Part shown: in pieces, positions 19,681-28,211 of the stretch | Position numbering within the stretch: position 1 is the first letter of the stretch | Layout: the number at the start of each line of letters is the position of its first letter | Assembly (NCBI RefSeq): GCF_003601985.1 | Contig: NZ_QZXA01000002.1 | Span: 310,001 to 374,000 of the forward strand | Length of the DNA stretch: 64,000 nucleotides | Source of the DNA: Mesorhizobium jarvisii | GTDB taxonomy: Bacteria; Pseudomonadota; Alphaproteobacteria; Rhizobiales; Rhizobiaceae | Reading direction: 5' to 3' | Position numbers and translations under genes: made by a program | Notes under the pieces: generated by a model | Told to the model about the DNA's origin: nothing | Databases searched by the model: none | Seen by the model: the letters and a program-made list of their open reading frames with translations, nothing else

Positions 19681-21035
19681 TTCCGTTTTTTAGTTTGGGC
19701 CTGTCGGTAAGTGTCGGCGATTGCCGCCGGCCCGAGCCTTGTCAGGCAGGCGGCGGCGGTCTCGCCCTGGAATCGTGCGCTGCGGATCAGCGCAGCGACG
19801 CGACTGAAGCCGCGCGCGGCGTCATAGCCCGGCCTGTAGCCGGCAGGAAGAGCCTTTGCCGTCGCGTTCACGACAAGTCCGGCTCCATTTTCGCCGCCGA
19901 CGATTGTGAGCGCCGCCGGGCCGGGATGCGCGCAGCCCTTGGCGCAGCCGGAAATGTGCAGGGTGAAGTCAAGGATGTCGGCGTTTTCCGTGGCGATCGT
20001 CTCGGCGATGTCGCGGGTGGCGATGCGGCCGGAGGCGCAGGCCGGCGTGCCGGGGCAGGCGGCGATGCGCGTGCGCGGGTCGGCGGCGGAGGTGACGAAG
20101 CCGAGGGTGGCGGCGATAGTCTGGAGGGGTTGGTTGGTGTCCGTCGGCTGGCCAAGGAAGAGCAGAGCGCGGCCTGGGGCGAGGCGGATTTCGGTGGTGC
20201 CGAGGGTGACGGCGCTTTGCGCAAGGTCGATGATTTTATCCGCCGGCATGCTGCCGTAGGGGAGGGCAATGCCGAGGGTGAAAGTGTCGCCGGCTAAGGG
20301 AAAAGGGCCGATAGGTTTGCGCGAGGCGCCCCCCTCTGTCCTGCCGGACGCCTCGCGCAAACCTGTCAAGCATAGCCAACCTGCTAGAGACACCAACTGC
20401 CGCTCCGACAAGTCCCGCGCATGCGCCTCACGGCCTTTTTCAGCGACCATCCTGAGTGCAGCCACGGCTATGTCTCTGGCGGCATCCGCATCGACCGTTG
20501 CCAGCACCTTCGCGTTTTGGCCATCGCCGGCAACTGATACGCTCCAAACGATGCCGTTGTCGGCCCGTACCGCCTTCAGCCGCACATCGGCCGTCACCGC
20601 ATCCATCGTCAGTTGCCCGCCGCCATCCACCACGACAGACACCTTCGGCCCGAGCCTTGGCGTCAGCCCGGCCTCGTCAACCGCCACCCTGACCCGCTCA
20701 GCCAGTGGTCGTGGATCGGCAACCTCCTGCGGATCGATGCCCGCCAGCGGCCCCGTCTCGATCGGCACGCCGGTGCGCACCGCAATGCCCAGCGCGTCGA
20801 CCTCCGCCGCCAGCAGCGCAGCGCTATCCGCCGTCAACCCGCGAATCTGCAGGCTGCCGCGCGCTGTCACTTCCATGATGCCGTTGCCATGCCGCAGGGC
20901 GGATTCGGCCAGACCGATCAACAGCTTCGGCGAAAATGCTCCAGCAACCGGGTTGAGCCGCACCAGCAGTCCATCGCCGGTCTGCATCGGCGCCGACAGG
21001 GCCGGGCAGGCGCCGCGACGTGAGAAGGCGTTCAT
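19677..21035 (-). CDS. cobG: Precorrin-3B synthase
   Basis: CobG is the oxygen-dependent monooxygenase that makes precorrin-3B, a marker of the aerobic pathway. The 452-residue protein has the sulfite/nitrite-reductase-like ferredoxin halves and a 4Fe-4S motif made of Cys327 and Cys333 (ACPGTPAC) and Cys364 and Cys368 (SGCAKGCAHPG). Residues about 223-243 (LREASGRTEGGASRKPIG) are encoded by a palindromic repeat and break the expected GPFPL region; the frame is kept. It overlaps cobN and cobH by four bases. Confidence 0.94.
   Translation of the reverse strand: MNAFSRRGACPALSAPMQTGDGLLVRLNPVAGAFSPKLLIGLAESALRHGNGIMEVTARGSLQIRGLTADSAALLAAEVDALGIAVRTGVPIETGPLAGIDPQEVADPRPLAERVRVAVDEAGLTPRLGPKVSVVVDGGGQLTMDAVTADVRLKAVRADNGIVWSVSVAGDGQNAKVLATVDADAARDIAVAALRMVAEKGREAHARDLSERQLVSLAGWLCLTGLREASGRTEGGASRKPIGPFPLAGDTFTLGIALPYGSMPADKIIDLAQSAVTLGTTEIRLAPGRALLFLGQPTDTNQPLQTIAATLGFVTSAADPRTRIAACPGTPACASGRIATRDIAETIATENADILDFTLHISGCAKGCAHPGPAALTIVGGENGAGLVVNATAKALPAGYRPGYDAARGFSRVAALIRSARFQGETAAACLTRLGPAAIADTYRQAQTKKRK
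20313..20364. repeat. Palindromic element inserted in frame in cobG
   Basis: A 16-base arm (AGGTTTGCGCGAGGCG, 20313-20328) is repeated exactly in inverse at 20349-20364, around a 20-base centre CCCCCTCTGTCCTGCCGGAC. The same centre and a similar GCAAACCTGTC flank occur in the cobN element, so the two belong to one family. In cobG it adds about 17 residues, without stop codons, between the two halves of the enzyme. Confidence 0.8.
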
Positions 21036-24000
21036 GCCGCCACTCCCAGCGCCTCGGCCTCTGCAATCAGCGCGGCGAGATCGTCGTCGATGGAATTGCG
21101 CAAGGGATGCCAGAGGCCGCGCCGGCGCGCCGACAGGAAACGCTGGGCAATGACTTTCGCCGCCGCCGGGTTTTCCCGAAGGATAAAGGCGCGAACATCC
21201 GCGTTGCCGACATAGGCGTCGTGCACGGCCTCGATCAGCGCGCCCGATATGGCATGCGTGGTTTCGGCGAAGCCGACCAGCCGGTCGACCGTCTCGGCGA
21301 ATTCAGAGGCGCCGCGTGGGCCGTGCCGCATCTGGCCTGAGATGAAGCGGGCATTGACGGCGCGGGCGCGCACCACGCGCGATACGGCCTCACTGATCGA
21401 GCGCGGCTTCGGCATTTGCGGGTCCGTCGTATCGAGCACGATGACGTCGGCATTCCGGCCAAGCGCCGCAAGCGCGGCTGAAAAGCCGCCGATGAAGGCG
21501 ACGTCGGCGGAGCCTTCGAGAATGTCGCGGCCGGGGTCGTCGCCGGTGTGGACCAGAAGATCGGCCTCGGCGATGCGGGTTTCGAAGGCGCCGGGGGCGG
21601 AGACGCCTTCGCCGGCTTCGCCGCCATAGGCGTGCGAGGTGGCGTCGAGATAGGCGCGGCCGATCTCTTCACGCGCGCCCCAGTCGCCGCTCGACAGGAG
21701 ATTCTCGACGCCGGCGCCATAGGTGCCGGGTGAGGTGCCGAAAATGCGCGGGCTGATCTTGCCATCGGCGCGGGTCCGGGCCGCGAGCGGGTTTTCCGAA
21801 TCTTCTTCATCGCGGGCGGCAACGGCGTTGGCGGCGGCGTCGATCAACGCGATCTGAGTCGGGAACATGTCGCGGAACAGGCCCGATATGCGCCAGGTGA
21901 CGTCGACGCGCGGGCGGCCGAGCGTCGCCGGCGGCAGCACTTCGATGCCGGTGATGCGGCCGGTGGCGGCATCCCATTGCGGCCGGCAGCCCATCAGCGC
22001 CAGGCCTTGCGCGATCTCCTCGCCGCCGGTGCGCAATGAGGCCGAGCCCCAGAGATCGATGACCAGCGAACGCGGCCAGTCGCCATGCGATTGCAGATAG
22101 CCGCGCACCACTTCTTCCGCCGCCGCCTTGCCCAGATCATAGGCGGTCGGCGTCGGCATGGTGCGTGGATCCGACGTGAACAAATTGCGGCCGGTGGGCA
22201 GCACGTCGGAACGTCCGCGCGCCGGCGCGCCGGCCGGGCCGGCCTTGACGTGGCGGCCATCGAGCGCGGCAAGCAGCGCCGACCTTTCAGCCTCGGCACT
22301 TTGGCGGCGCATAGCGTCGGGCTCGTCGTCAGCCGCGCGGCCATAGATATGCAGGCCATCCTTGATGGCGAAATCCTTGAGGTCACAGAGCCAGGCATCG
22401 ATGCGGCGCAGCGCTTCGTCGGGCGCGTCGGTCCTGGCGACACCGGCTTCGGCGGCGAGGCCAGTTTTCTGCGCGGTGTCGACGATCAGTTTTGCCAGGC
22501 GGTCGCGGCGGCGGCGGTCGAGGCCGTCGGCCTGGGCGTATTCATCGACCAGGCGCTCGAGTTTGTGCTGATCTTCGTCAAGTTCCGCACCGGCCAGCGG
22601 CGGTGGCAGATGACCGAGGGTGACGGCGGCGATGCGCCGCTTGGCTTGTGCTGCCTCGCCGGGATTGGAGACGATGAAGGGATAGATGACGGGCATGGCG
22701 CCGGTGACGATCTCGGGGAAGCAGGCCTTCGACAGCGCGACAGTCTTGCCCGGCAGCCATTCCAGCGTGCCGTGGGCGCCGACATGGATCAGGGCGTGGA
22801 CGCCGAGAGATTTGCGCAGCCAGAGGCCGAAGGCGAGCAGGGCGTGGCGTGGCGGGAGTGTCGGGTCGTGGTAGTCGGCGCGGCGGTCGGCCGAGCGGCC
22901 GCGGTCGGGGGCGAGGGCGACGGTGATGTTGCCGAAGGTCGTGGCGCGGAAGGGGAAGTGCAGCGAGGTCGGCGCTTGAACACCCCCCTCTGTCCTGCCG
23001 GATATCTCCCCCGCAGGGGGGGAGATTACGCTGTCATCTCTGCCCTCGCCAATCTCCGACGTTGCAAGAGTGGCCTTAGCGCTGAAACTGCCAATCTCCC
23101 CCCTTGCGGGGGAGATATCCGGCAGGACAGAGGGGGGTGCCTGGCGCAAACCTGTCTTGTCTTCCGCTTTCCCCCACGCCGCCTCAACAGCCGTCATTGC
23201 CTCGACAGGCAGGTCTCGTGAAAGGTCGAGATACTCATCCAATCCCAACCCACCATCGCCCCGCTCCAGCAAATCCAGCAATTCTCGAGGCGATTGCGGG
23301 ATCCCTTCAACCCCGTAGCCCTGTTCCTTCAGGTCATGCAGCATCGCCAGCACGCTCGACGGCACGTCGAGGCCGACGGCATAGCCGGTACGGCCAGGCG
23401 CGCTGGGATAGTCCGGGATCAGGATGGCGAGCTTGCGCGTCGCGCGGGGCGTCTCCTGCAGGCGAATGAAGGCTGCCACGCGGTCAGCGACCTGCGCGAC
23501 GCGATCCGGTTCCGACCGGTTGGCGAAGGCGCGGTGGCCAAGCGCGGGATCGACATCGCTTTCACACTTGAAGGAAATCGCGCCGGCGAGGATGCGGCCG
23601 TCCAGTTCTGGCAGCACGACATGCATGGCGAGGTCGGCGGGCGCCAGGCCACGCTGGTTATTCTCCCAGATGTCGCGGCGGGTGGTGGCGACGATGACCT
23701 GGAAAACGGGCACGCCGGCGCGGTCGAACAGGGTTTCAACGCCGGGTTCGGCGCCGGAAGCGAAGGCGGTCGCGGCGATGATGGCAACGGGTCTGAGCTT
23801 GGCGATGGCGGTTTCCGCGAAGGCCAGGGATGTCGGGTCTTTGAGGCCGGAGACGAAGATGGGGACAGGCGTCATGCCGCGCTGCCGCAGCGCGTCGAAA
23901 AGGGCGTCGATGGGTGCGATGTCGGCGGCCAGCAGCATCGAGCGGTAGAAGAGAATGGGCACGACCTTTCCCTCTCCCTCAAGGTCGAGGGGGACGACGC

Positions 24001-24553
24001 CGCGGCCTGGCTCGTAGTAGCCGGCCTTCGGCACCGCCACCGGCTCAACAACGGCCGCGTCCTGCCCAGCCAGCCTGGCCAGCCGCTGCACCAGCGCGCC
24101 CATATTGGCCGGGCCGCCCTCGCGGAAATAGCCGAGCAGGGCGTCCAATTCCCAGCGCGGCAGCGTCGAGGCTTCGATCAGCCTGATATCCTCGTCATGG
24201 CTTTCACCGGGCAGCAGCGCCAGTTTTATGCCGCGTTCCCGAGCGGTCGAGGCCAGCTGGTCGCAGCCGTAGCGCCACCAGTCGTAGCCGCCGAGGATGC
24301 GTACCAGGATGATCTTGGCGTGGCGGGCGACGCTGTCGACCCAGAGGTCGACGGACATAGGGTGGCGCAGGTCGCGAAGCGCCGCCAGCCGCATCGAGGG
24401 CAAACGGCCGGCATCCGCCTTCCAGGCGGCCGCCAGTCCGGCGAGGTCGCTGTCGGTGAAGGACAGGGCCACGATATCCGCCGGCGTCTGCCGCAGATCG
24501 ACCGGCTCGGCGAGATCGTCGAGCGAGGCGGAGGTCGTGGTGAGGATATGCAT
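21032..24553 (-). CDS. cobN: Cobaltochelatase subunit CobN
   Basis: The large subunit of the aerobic, ATP-dependent cobaltochelatase, which with the separate CobS/CobT chelatase subunits (not in this window) inserts cobalt into hydrogenobyrinate diamide. The 1173-residue protein has the CobN/BchH core: GGYDWWRYGCDQL near the N-terminus, FGNITVALAPDRGR, HVGAHGTLEWLPGK, LHIYGRAADDEP and GTSPGTYGAGVENLLSSG. Roughly residues 465-530 are a Pro/Ser/Gly-rich insertion derived from a palindromic repeat, placed in a linker before FGNITVALAPD. It lies 18 bases downstream of cobW and overlaps cobG by four bases. Confidence 0.96.
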   Translation of the reverse strand: MHILTTTSASLDDLAEPVDLRQTPADIVALSFTDSDLAGLAAAWKADAGRLPSMRLAALRDLRHPMSVDLWVDSVARHAKIILVRILGGYDWWRYGCDQLASTARERGIKLALLPGESHDEDIRLIEASTLPRWELDALLGYFREGGPANMGALVQRLARLAGQDAAVVEPVAVPKAGYYEPGRGVVPLDLEGEGKVVPILFYRSMLLAADIAPIDALFDALRQRGMTPVPIFVSGLKDPTSLAFAETAIAKLRPVAIIAATAFASGAEPGVETLFDRAGVPVFQVIVATTRRDIWENNQRGLAPADLAMHVVLPELDGRILAGAISFKCESDVDPALGHRAFANRSEPDRVAQVADRVAAFIRLQETPRATRKLAILIPDYPSAPGRTGYAVGLDVPSSVLAMLHDLKEQGYGVEGIPQSPRELLDLLERGDGGLGLDEYLDLSRDLPVEAMTAVEAAWGKAEDKTGLRQAPPSVLPDISPARGEIGSFSAKATLATSEIGEGRDDSVISPPAGEISGRTEGGVQAPTSLHFPFRATTFGNITVALAPDRGRSADRRADYHDPTLPPRHALLAFGLWLRKSLGVHALIHVGAHGTLEWLPGKTVALSKACFPEIVTGAMPVIYPFIVSNPGEAAQAKRRIAAVTLGHLPPPLAGAELDEDQHKLERLVDEYAQADGLDRRRRDRLAKLIVDTAQKTGLAAEAGVARTDAPDEALRRIDAWLCDLKDFAIKDGLHIYGRAADDEPDAMRRQSAEAERSALLAALDGRHVKAGPAGAPARGRSDVLPTGRNLFTSDPRTMPTPTAYDLGKAAAEEVVRGYLQSHGDWPRSLVIDLWGSASLRTGGEEIAQGLALMGCRPQWDAATGRITGIEVLPPATLGRPRVDVTWRISGLFRDMFPTQIALIDAAANAVAARDEEDSENPLAARTRADGKISPRIFGTSPGTYGAGVENLLSSGDWGAREEIGRAYLDATSHAYGGEAGEGVSAPGAFETRIAEADLLVHTGDDPGRDILEGSADVAFIGGFSAALAALGRNADVIVLDTTDPQMPKPRSISEAVSRVVRARAVNARFISGQMRHGPRGASEFAETVDRLVGFAETTHAISGALIEAVHDAYVGNADVRAFILRENPAAAKVIAQRFLSARRRGLWHPLRNSIDDDLAALIAEAEALGVAA
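22981..23139. repeat. Long palindromic element inserted in frame in cobN
   Basis: Two arms of about 47 bases (22981-23027 and 23093-23139) are inverted copies with only a couple of differences; the outermost part reads CACCCCCCTCTGTCCTGCCG. The 65-base spacer holds another partial copy of the AATCTCC end. In the cobN frame the element reads as SVLPDISPARGEIG at one end and SPPAGEISGRTEGG at the other, joined without a stop. Confidence 0.88.
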
Positions 24554-24571
24554 CGCGGCCCGTGTCTGAAA

Positions 24572-25609
24572 TCAGCCGGCGAGTATACGCTCGATTGCCG
24601 GGCGGTTCAGCCCCTTGAGGCCAATGACGACCAGGCGCGAACGGCGGTTGTCCTCGGCGGTCCAGGCGCGGTCATAGTAATGATTGACGCGCGGGCCGAC
24701 GGCCTGCAGCAAGAGCCGCATCGGCTTGCCGCCGACCTCGACGAAGCCTTTCACGCGCAGCACGTTTTCCTGTTCGGCGGCGGCGGCGACGCGTTGTGCC
24801 AGCTCATCCGGATTGGCGATCGAGGGAATGTCGACGATGAAGGTGTCGAAGTCGTCATGCTCGTGGTCGAAGGCGCCGTCATGATGGGATTTGCGGTTCT
24901 CGATGTCGTCCTCGACGGCGAGGCCGAGCCCGAGCAGCACGGAGGGATCGACCTTGCCATGCGAGGTCGGCACGATCTTCACGGCACGGGCGGAGTGTTC
25001 GCCGATGATGGCGTTGGCGCGGGCCGAACCGGCGGCATCCATCAGGTCGCTCTTCGACAGGATGATCAGGTCGGCGCAGGCGATCTGGTCCTCGAACAGT
25101 TCCTCGACCGGGTCGTCATGGTCGAGGCTCTCATCTTGCGCGCGCTGCGCCTGCAAGGCGTCCATGTCGTTGGCGACCCGGCCTTCGGCCAGTGCGGGAC
25201 CGTCGACCACGGCGATGACGCCATCGACGGTGACGCGGCTCTTCACCGTCGGCCACTGGAATGCCTGGACCAGCGGCTTGGGCAGGGCCAGGCCCGAGGT
25301 CTCGATCAGGATGTGATCGACCTTGGGGTTGAGCGACAGGATCTGGTCGAGCGCCGGCACGAAATCGTCGGCCACGGTGCAGCAGATGCAGCCATTGGCC
25401 AGTTCGACGATGTTTTCCTCCGGGCAGGTGTCGATGCCGCAGCCCTTCAAAATCTCGCCGTCGATGCCGATGTCGCCGAACTCGTTGACGATGATGGCAA
25501 TGCGCTTGCCGCCGGCGTTCTCCAGGAGATGGCGGACCAGCGTCGTCTTGCCGGCACCAAGGAAGCCGGTGACGACGGTGCAGGGGACGCGGGTGACGGA
25601 AGCGCTCAT
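24572..25609 (-). CDS. cobW: CobW family GTP-binding metal chaperone
   Basis: CobW is a G3E GTPase thought to deliver Co2+ to the cobaltochelatase. The protein starts MSASVTRVPCTVVTGFLGAG, with the P-loop GFLGAGKTT at residues 15-23, the metal-binding GCICC at 73-77, ETSGLALPKP and the guanine-specificity segment ILSKSDL. A His/Asp-rich loop (HDGAFDHEHDDFD) may also bind metal. The ATG at 25609 gives 345 residues; the frame remains open upstream, but that part is a shadow of the neighbouring gene and riboswitch. It sits between the DUF1636 gene and cobN. Confidence 0.95.
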   Translation of the reverse strand: MSASVTRVPCTVVTGFLGAGKTTLVRHLLENAGGKRIAIIVNEFGDIGIDGEILKGCGIDTCPEENIVELANGCICCTVADDFVPALDQILSLNPKVDHILIETSGLALPKPLVQAFQWPTVKSRVTVDGVIAVVDGPALAEGRVANDMDALQAQRAQDESLDHDDPVEELFEDQIACADLIILSKSDLMDAAGSARANAIIGEHSARAVKIVPTSHGKVDPSVLLGLGLAVEDDIENRKSHHDGAFDHEHDDFDTFIVDIPSIANPDELAQRVAAAAEQENVLRVKGFVEVGGKPMRLLLQAVGPRVNHYYDRAWTAEDNRRSRLVVIGLKGLNRPAIERILAG

Positions 25610-25611
25610 GA

Positions 25612-26040
25612 TCAATCCTTCAGCAGGTTGAGGGGAGGAATGCGGGCAACGAGGCCGCGCTTGAGGGAATCGGGCCGACCGCGCCATGGAATGAGGCCGT
25701 CGGTCGAGGTGGCGAAGAGTTTGGCGCCGGTGACGAGGTCGGCGCCGCTGGTCGCGGTCAGGTCGCCGAAGACATAGCTCCAGCAACCGTCGCGCAGGAT
25801 CGCGGCGCTCAGCCGGCGCTTGCAATTGCCGAGGCACTCGACCGTGCGGATGCGGATGTCGTCGTCCGCAGCGGCTTGGCGCGTGTCTTCGGCTAGCAGT
25901 TCGCCGGCGCGGGGATGGGCGTCGGAGCCGGTCTCGTCGCGGCAGGAGGCGCAGACGATGACGGTGACGCCGGCCAAGGCATCCCCGTCGGCGGACGAAT
26001 TGTCCGCTGTGCCAGCCGAAAAACTGCTGTTCTGGTCCAA
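25612..26040 (-). CDS. DUF1636 family four-cysteine protein, first gene of the cob operon
   Basis: A 142-residue protein with Cys30 and Cys33 (VIVCASCRDE) and Cys69 and Cys73 (VECLGNCKR), a pattern resembling thioredoxin-like 2Fe-2S ferredoxins. DUF1636 genes commonly neighbour cobW, and here the two are two bases apart. I infer a metal-binding or redox role in cobalt handling. The only plausible start is a TTG at 26040, eight bases after a perfect AAGGAG that lies in the loop of the riboswitch hairpin. The unusual start codon and the buried ribosome-binding site suggest tight translational control by cobalamin. Confidence 0.82.
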   Translation of the reverse strand: MDQNSSFSAGTADNSSADGDALAGVTVIVCASCRDETGSDAHPRAGELLAEDTRQAAADDDIRIRTVECLGNCKRRLSAAILRDGCWSYVFGDLTATSGADLVTGAKLFATSTDGLIPWRGRPDSLKRGLVARIPPLNLLKD

Positions 26041-26073
26041 AAACCGGGCTCCTTGCCCGGAAACCCGCCGGGC
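26041..26073 (-). promoter_or_regulatory. Riboswitch expression platform: hairpin with SD in loop
   Basis: In the RNA sense, CCGGGC-AAGGA-GCCCGG (arms 26055-26060 and 26044-26049) forms a GC hairpin followed by UUUUU, so it can terminate transcription. Its loop and the next base hold AAGGAG, the ribosome-binding site of the TTG-started gene. An upstream GCCCGG (26068-26073) can pair with the first arm instead, giving a competing fold. Confidence 0.7.
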
Positions 26074-26091
26074 GATCGGATTCTTTTGTCG

Positions 26092-26271
26092 CAGACGGCA
26101 GGTCTCCTGGCTCGCGGGTCATCGCCTTGGGTGCCGCCTTCCCGGGAACGTCCCAGTGGCTTTCGGCCTTGGCTCTTCGCTTACAGTTGCGGGGACAGCC
26201 GCGGATTTGAGATCGAAATCCCGCACCGCATTCCCTCTTAGCCCCTGCCGTTGCGGGCAAGGGACCGTCTG
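26092..26271 (-). ncRNA. Cobalamin (B12) riboswitch
   Basis: In the minus-strand sense the element ends with the B12 box GCCAGGAGACCTGCC (about 26097-26111), preceded by the conserved core CTGTCCCCGCAACTGTAAGC and, further 5', AAGAGGGAATGCGGTG. The closing P1 stem is CAGACGG (26265-26271) with CCGTCTG (26092-26098). It lies directly upstream of the DUF1636-cobW-cobN operon, so adenosylcobalamin should repress the cluster. Confidence 0.95.
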
Positions 26272-26313
26272 GAGCGGATTTAGGCTTTTGCAGGCAGCGG
26301 TGTCAACGCGCGG

Positions 26314-27513
26314 CTACGACATGGCCATGTCGGCGAGCGCCGGACCCAGATCGCCGGCCGGCGTCACTTCGATGCGTTGAAGGCCAAGCCAGCCCTGCAT
26401 CTGCTGCAGTTCCTCGAAGAGTTGCGCGGCGGTTTCAGGTGGCGCGCCGGGTTCGGCGTAGGCGGCGTGGGTGCGCAGGACGCTGGCCGGCCGGTCAGCC
26501 TTGAGGTCGACGCGGGCGACGATCCGGTCGCCGAGCAGGAAGGGCAGGACGTAATAGCCGTATTGGCGCTTCTCAGCCGGCGTGTAGATCTCGATGCGGT
26601 AGTGGAAATCGAACAGCCGCTCCGAGCGCGAGCGCTCGAAGACGACCGGGTCGAACGGCGCCAACAGGGCGCGGGCCTCGATTTTCCGGGGCAGGCGGGC
26701 GTCCTTATGAAGGTAGGCCGGCTTGTCCCAGCCCTCGACACGCACCGGCAGCAATTCGCCCAACTCGACCAGTTCCTCCAGCCGGCCTTTCATGTCGGCC
26801 GGCGATAGCCGAAAGTAGTCGCGCAGGTCGCCTGATGTCGCCACGCCATGGGCGCGGGCGGAAATGCGCAGCAATTCGCGGTGCGCGTCCTCGGCTGGCG
26901 GCACGGGCAGGTCGAGGATCGCCTGCGGCAGCACGCGCTCGGGCAAATCATAGAAGCGCTCGAAGCCGCGGCGGTGCGCCGTGGTGATGCGCCCGGCCCA
27001 GAACAGCCATTCGAAGGCATGCTTGGCATGGCTCCAGCCCCACCAGCCGCCCGAACCTTTCTGACCTTCCAGCGCGGAAGCGGCAATCGGACCGCGCGCG
27101 ACGACCTCGCGGTAGATCTCTTCTATATAGGGGGCATGCTCTCGGCCCCATTTGGCCAGGCCCAGATACATCTCGTCGCCCTGCTCGGCTCGCTGCATGC
27201 GCCAGCGCATCAGCGGGTAGGTCTCGACCGGCAGGAAGGAAGCCTCATGCGCCCAGTATTCGAACACCGTGCGCTTGCGCGTCACGGCGGCGTTGTCGAG
27301 CAGAGCGAGCGGGTAGGGGCCAAGGCGCGAATAGAGCGGCATATAGTGAGCGCGCACCACCGCGCTGACGGAATCGATCTGCAGCAGGCCGGTGCGCGAG
27401 AGCACGCGGGCGAAGTGGCGGCGGTCGGGTGTGCCATTTGGGCGGGGATCGAGAAACCCCTGTGCGGCGAGCGCGATGCGCCGGGCCATGGCAAGCGAGA
27501 TTTTTTCCTTCAT
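26314..27513 (-). CDS. YcaQ/AlkX-type winged-helix DNA glycosylase
   Basis: The 399-residue protein belongs to the YcaQ/AlkZ (HTH_42) family: RRIALAAQGF near the N-terminus, LLQIDSVSAVVRAHY with a Gln-x-Asp motif as in E. coli YcaQ/AlkX, FEYWAHEASFLP and PFDPVVFERSRSERLFDF. Known members remove bulky or crosslinked bases from DNA (AlkZ acts on azinomycin crosslinks; YcaQ opens interstrand crosslinks). A housekeeping repair role is therefore likely, although the exact lesion is unknown. The gene points toward the cob cluster and stops about 40 bases before the riboswitch, so read-through from it could feed the cob operon. Confidence 0.87.
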   Translation of the reverse strand: MKEKISLAMARRIALAAQGFLDPRPNGTPDRRHFARVLSRTGLLQIDSVSAVVRAHYMPLYSRLGPYPLALLDNAAVTRKRTVFEYWAHEASFLPVETYPLMRWRMQRAEQGDEMYLGLAKWGREHAPYIEEIYREVVARGPIAASALEGQKGSGGWWGWSHAKHAFEWLFWAGRITTAHRRGFERFYDLPERVLPQAILDLPVPPAEDAHRELLRISARAHGVATSGDLRDYFRLSPADMKGRLEELVELGELLPVRVEGWDKPAYLHKDARLPRKIEARALLAPFDPVVFERSRSERLFDFHYRIEIYTPAEKRQYGYYVLPFLLGDRIVARVDLKADRPASVLRTHAAYAEPGAPPETAAQLFEELQQMQGWLGLQRIEVTPAGDLGPALADMAMS

Positions 27514-27845
27514 GCAGGTATCACTCTGGGCGCTTCTGCTGTGGGTCTGACGGGTGATTCCAGCCCATGCTAGCAGGGTTTTAGCGGCAACCCTGTCAGG
27601 AGAGAAAAGTGGAGTAAAAAACGAAGGAAATCAAACAGGAGCGGATCGGACCAGTTTCTCCGGATATGCCGTCCAGGTCGGCGTTTTGAACAAGGTTTGA
27701 CTTGCTTCGCTGGAAGTGCTGCGCTAACCCTCGCCGCGTTGCAGCATAGGCCCCTTAAAACGGTTCAGCGGTTAATCTGTCACGCTTCCGCATTAAGGTC
27801 CGGTGCTGTAATCAAAGTGGATTGGCGCCAACGGAAAGCCGCTGC
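27514..27845. other. Divergent intergenic region with the nuo operon promoter
   Basis: This 332-base stretch separates ycaQ (leftward) from nuoA (rightward) and has no convincing gene. It should contain both promoters. A TTTGAC hexamer near 27697 could be a -35 element for nuo, but no well-spaced -10 follows, so I do not assign a start site. Confidence 0.5.
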
Positions 27846-28211
27846 ATGAACGCACTTCTCAGTTCGTACCTGCCCATCGTCCTGTTCATCGGCGTGGCGC
27901 TGGTCGTCGGCCTGGCGCTGCTGGCCGCACCGTTCCTGGTGGCCTACCGCAATCCCGATCCCGAAAAGCTTTCCGCCTACGAGTGCGGTTTCAACTCGTT
28001 CGACGATGCCCGCATGAAATTCGACATCCGCTTCTACCTGGTGTCGATCCTGTTCATCATCTTCGACCTCGAAGTGGCCTTCCTGTTTCCCTGGGCAGTG
28101 TCCTTCTCGAAGATCGGCATGCTGGGTTTCTGGTCGATGATGGTGTTTTTGGCAGTGCTGACCATCGGCTTTGCCTATGAATGGAAAAAAGGAGCGCTGG
28201 AATGGGATTGA
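27846..28211 (+). CDS. nuoA: NADH-quinone oxidoreductase subunit A
   Basis: A small membrane subunit of complex I (121 residues, three helices) at the junction of the membrane arm and the peripheral arm. Diagnostic segments are [20 protein letters not shown], containing the conserved Cys of the mobile loop, and [17 protein letters not shown]. The ATG at 27846 gives the usual N-terminus ([14 protein letters not shown]). It is the first gene of the nuo operon and overlaps nuoB by ten bases. Confidence 0.97.
   Translation: MNALLSSYLPIVLFIGVALVVGLALLAAPFLVAYRNPDPEKLSAYECGFNSFDDARMKFDIRFYLVSILFIIFDLEVAFLFPWAVSFSKIGMLGFWSMMVFLAVLTIGFAYEWKKGALEWD

Noticed and set aside
22981..23139. Inverted repeat in cobN as a terminator or a CRISPR-like array
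   Set aside because: It lies inside a coding frame, has only two arms with no repeated spacers and no T-run, and shares its core with the cobG element.
23294..25777. 827-residue plus-strand open frame opposite cobN and cobW
   Set aside because: It is a shadow frame on the opposite strand of two well-supported genes; its composition is rich in Asp, Gly, His, Val and Arg typical of reversed high-GC codons, and no motif is recognisable.
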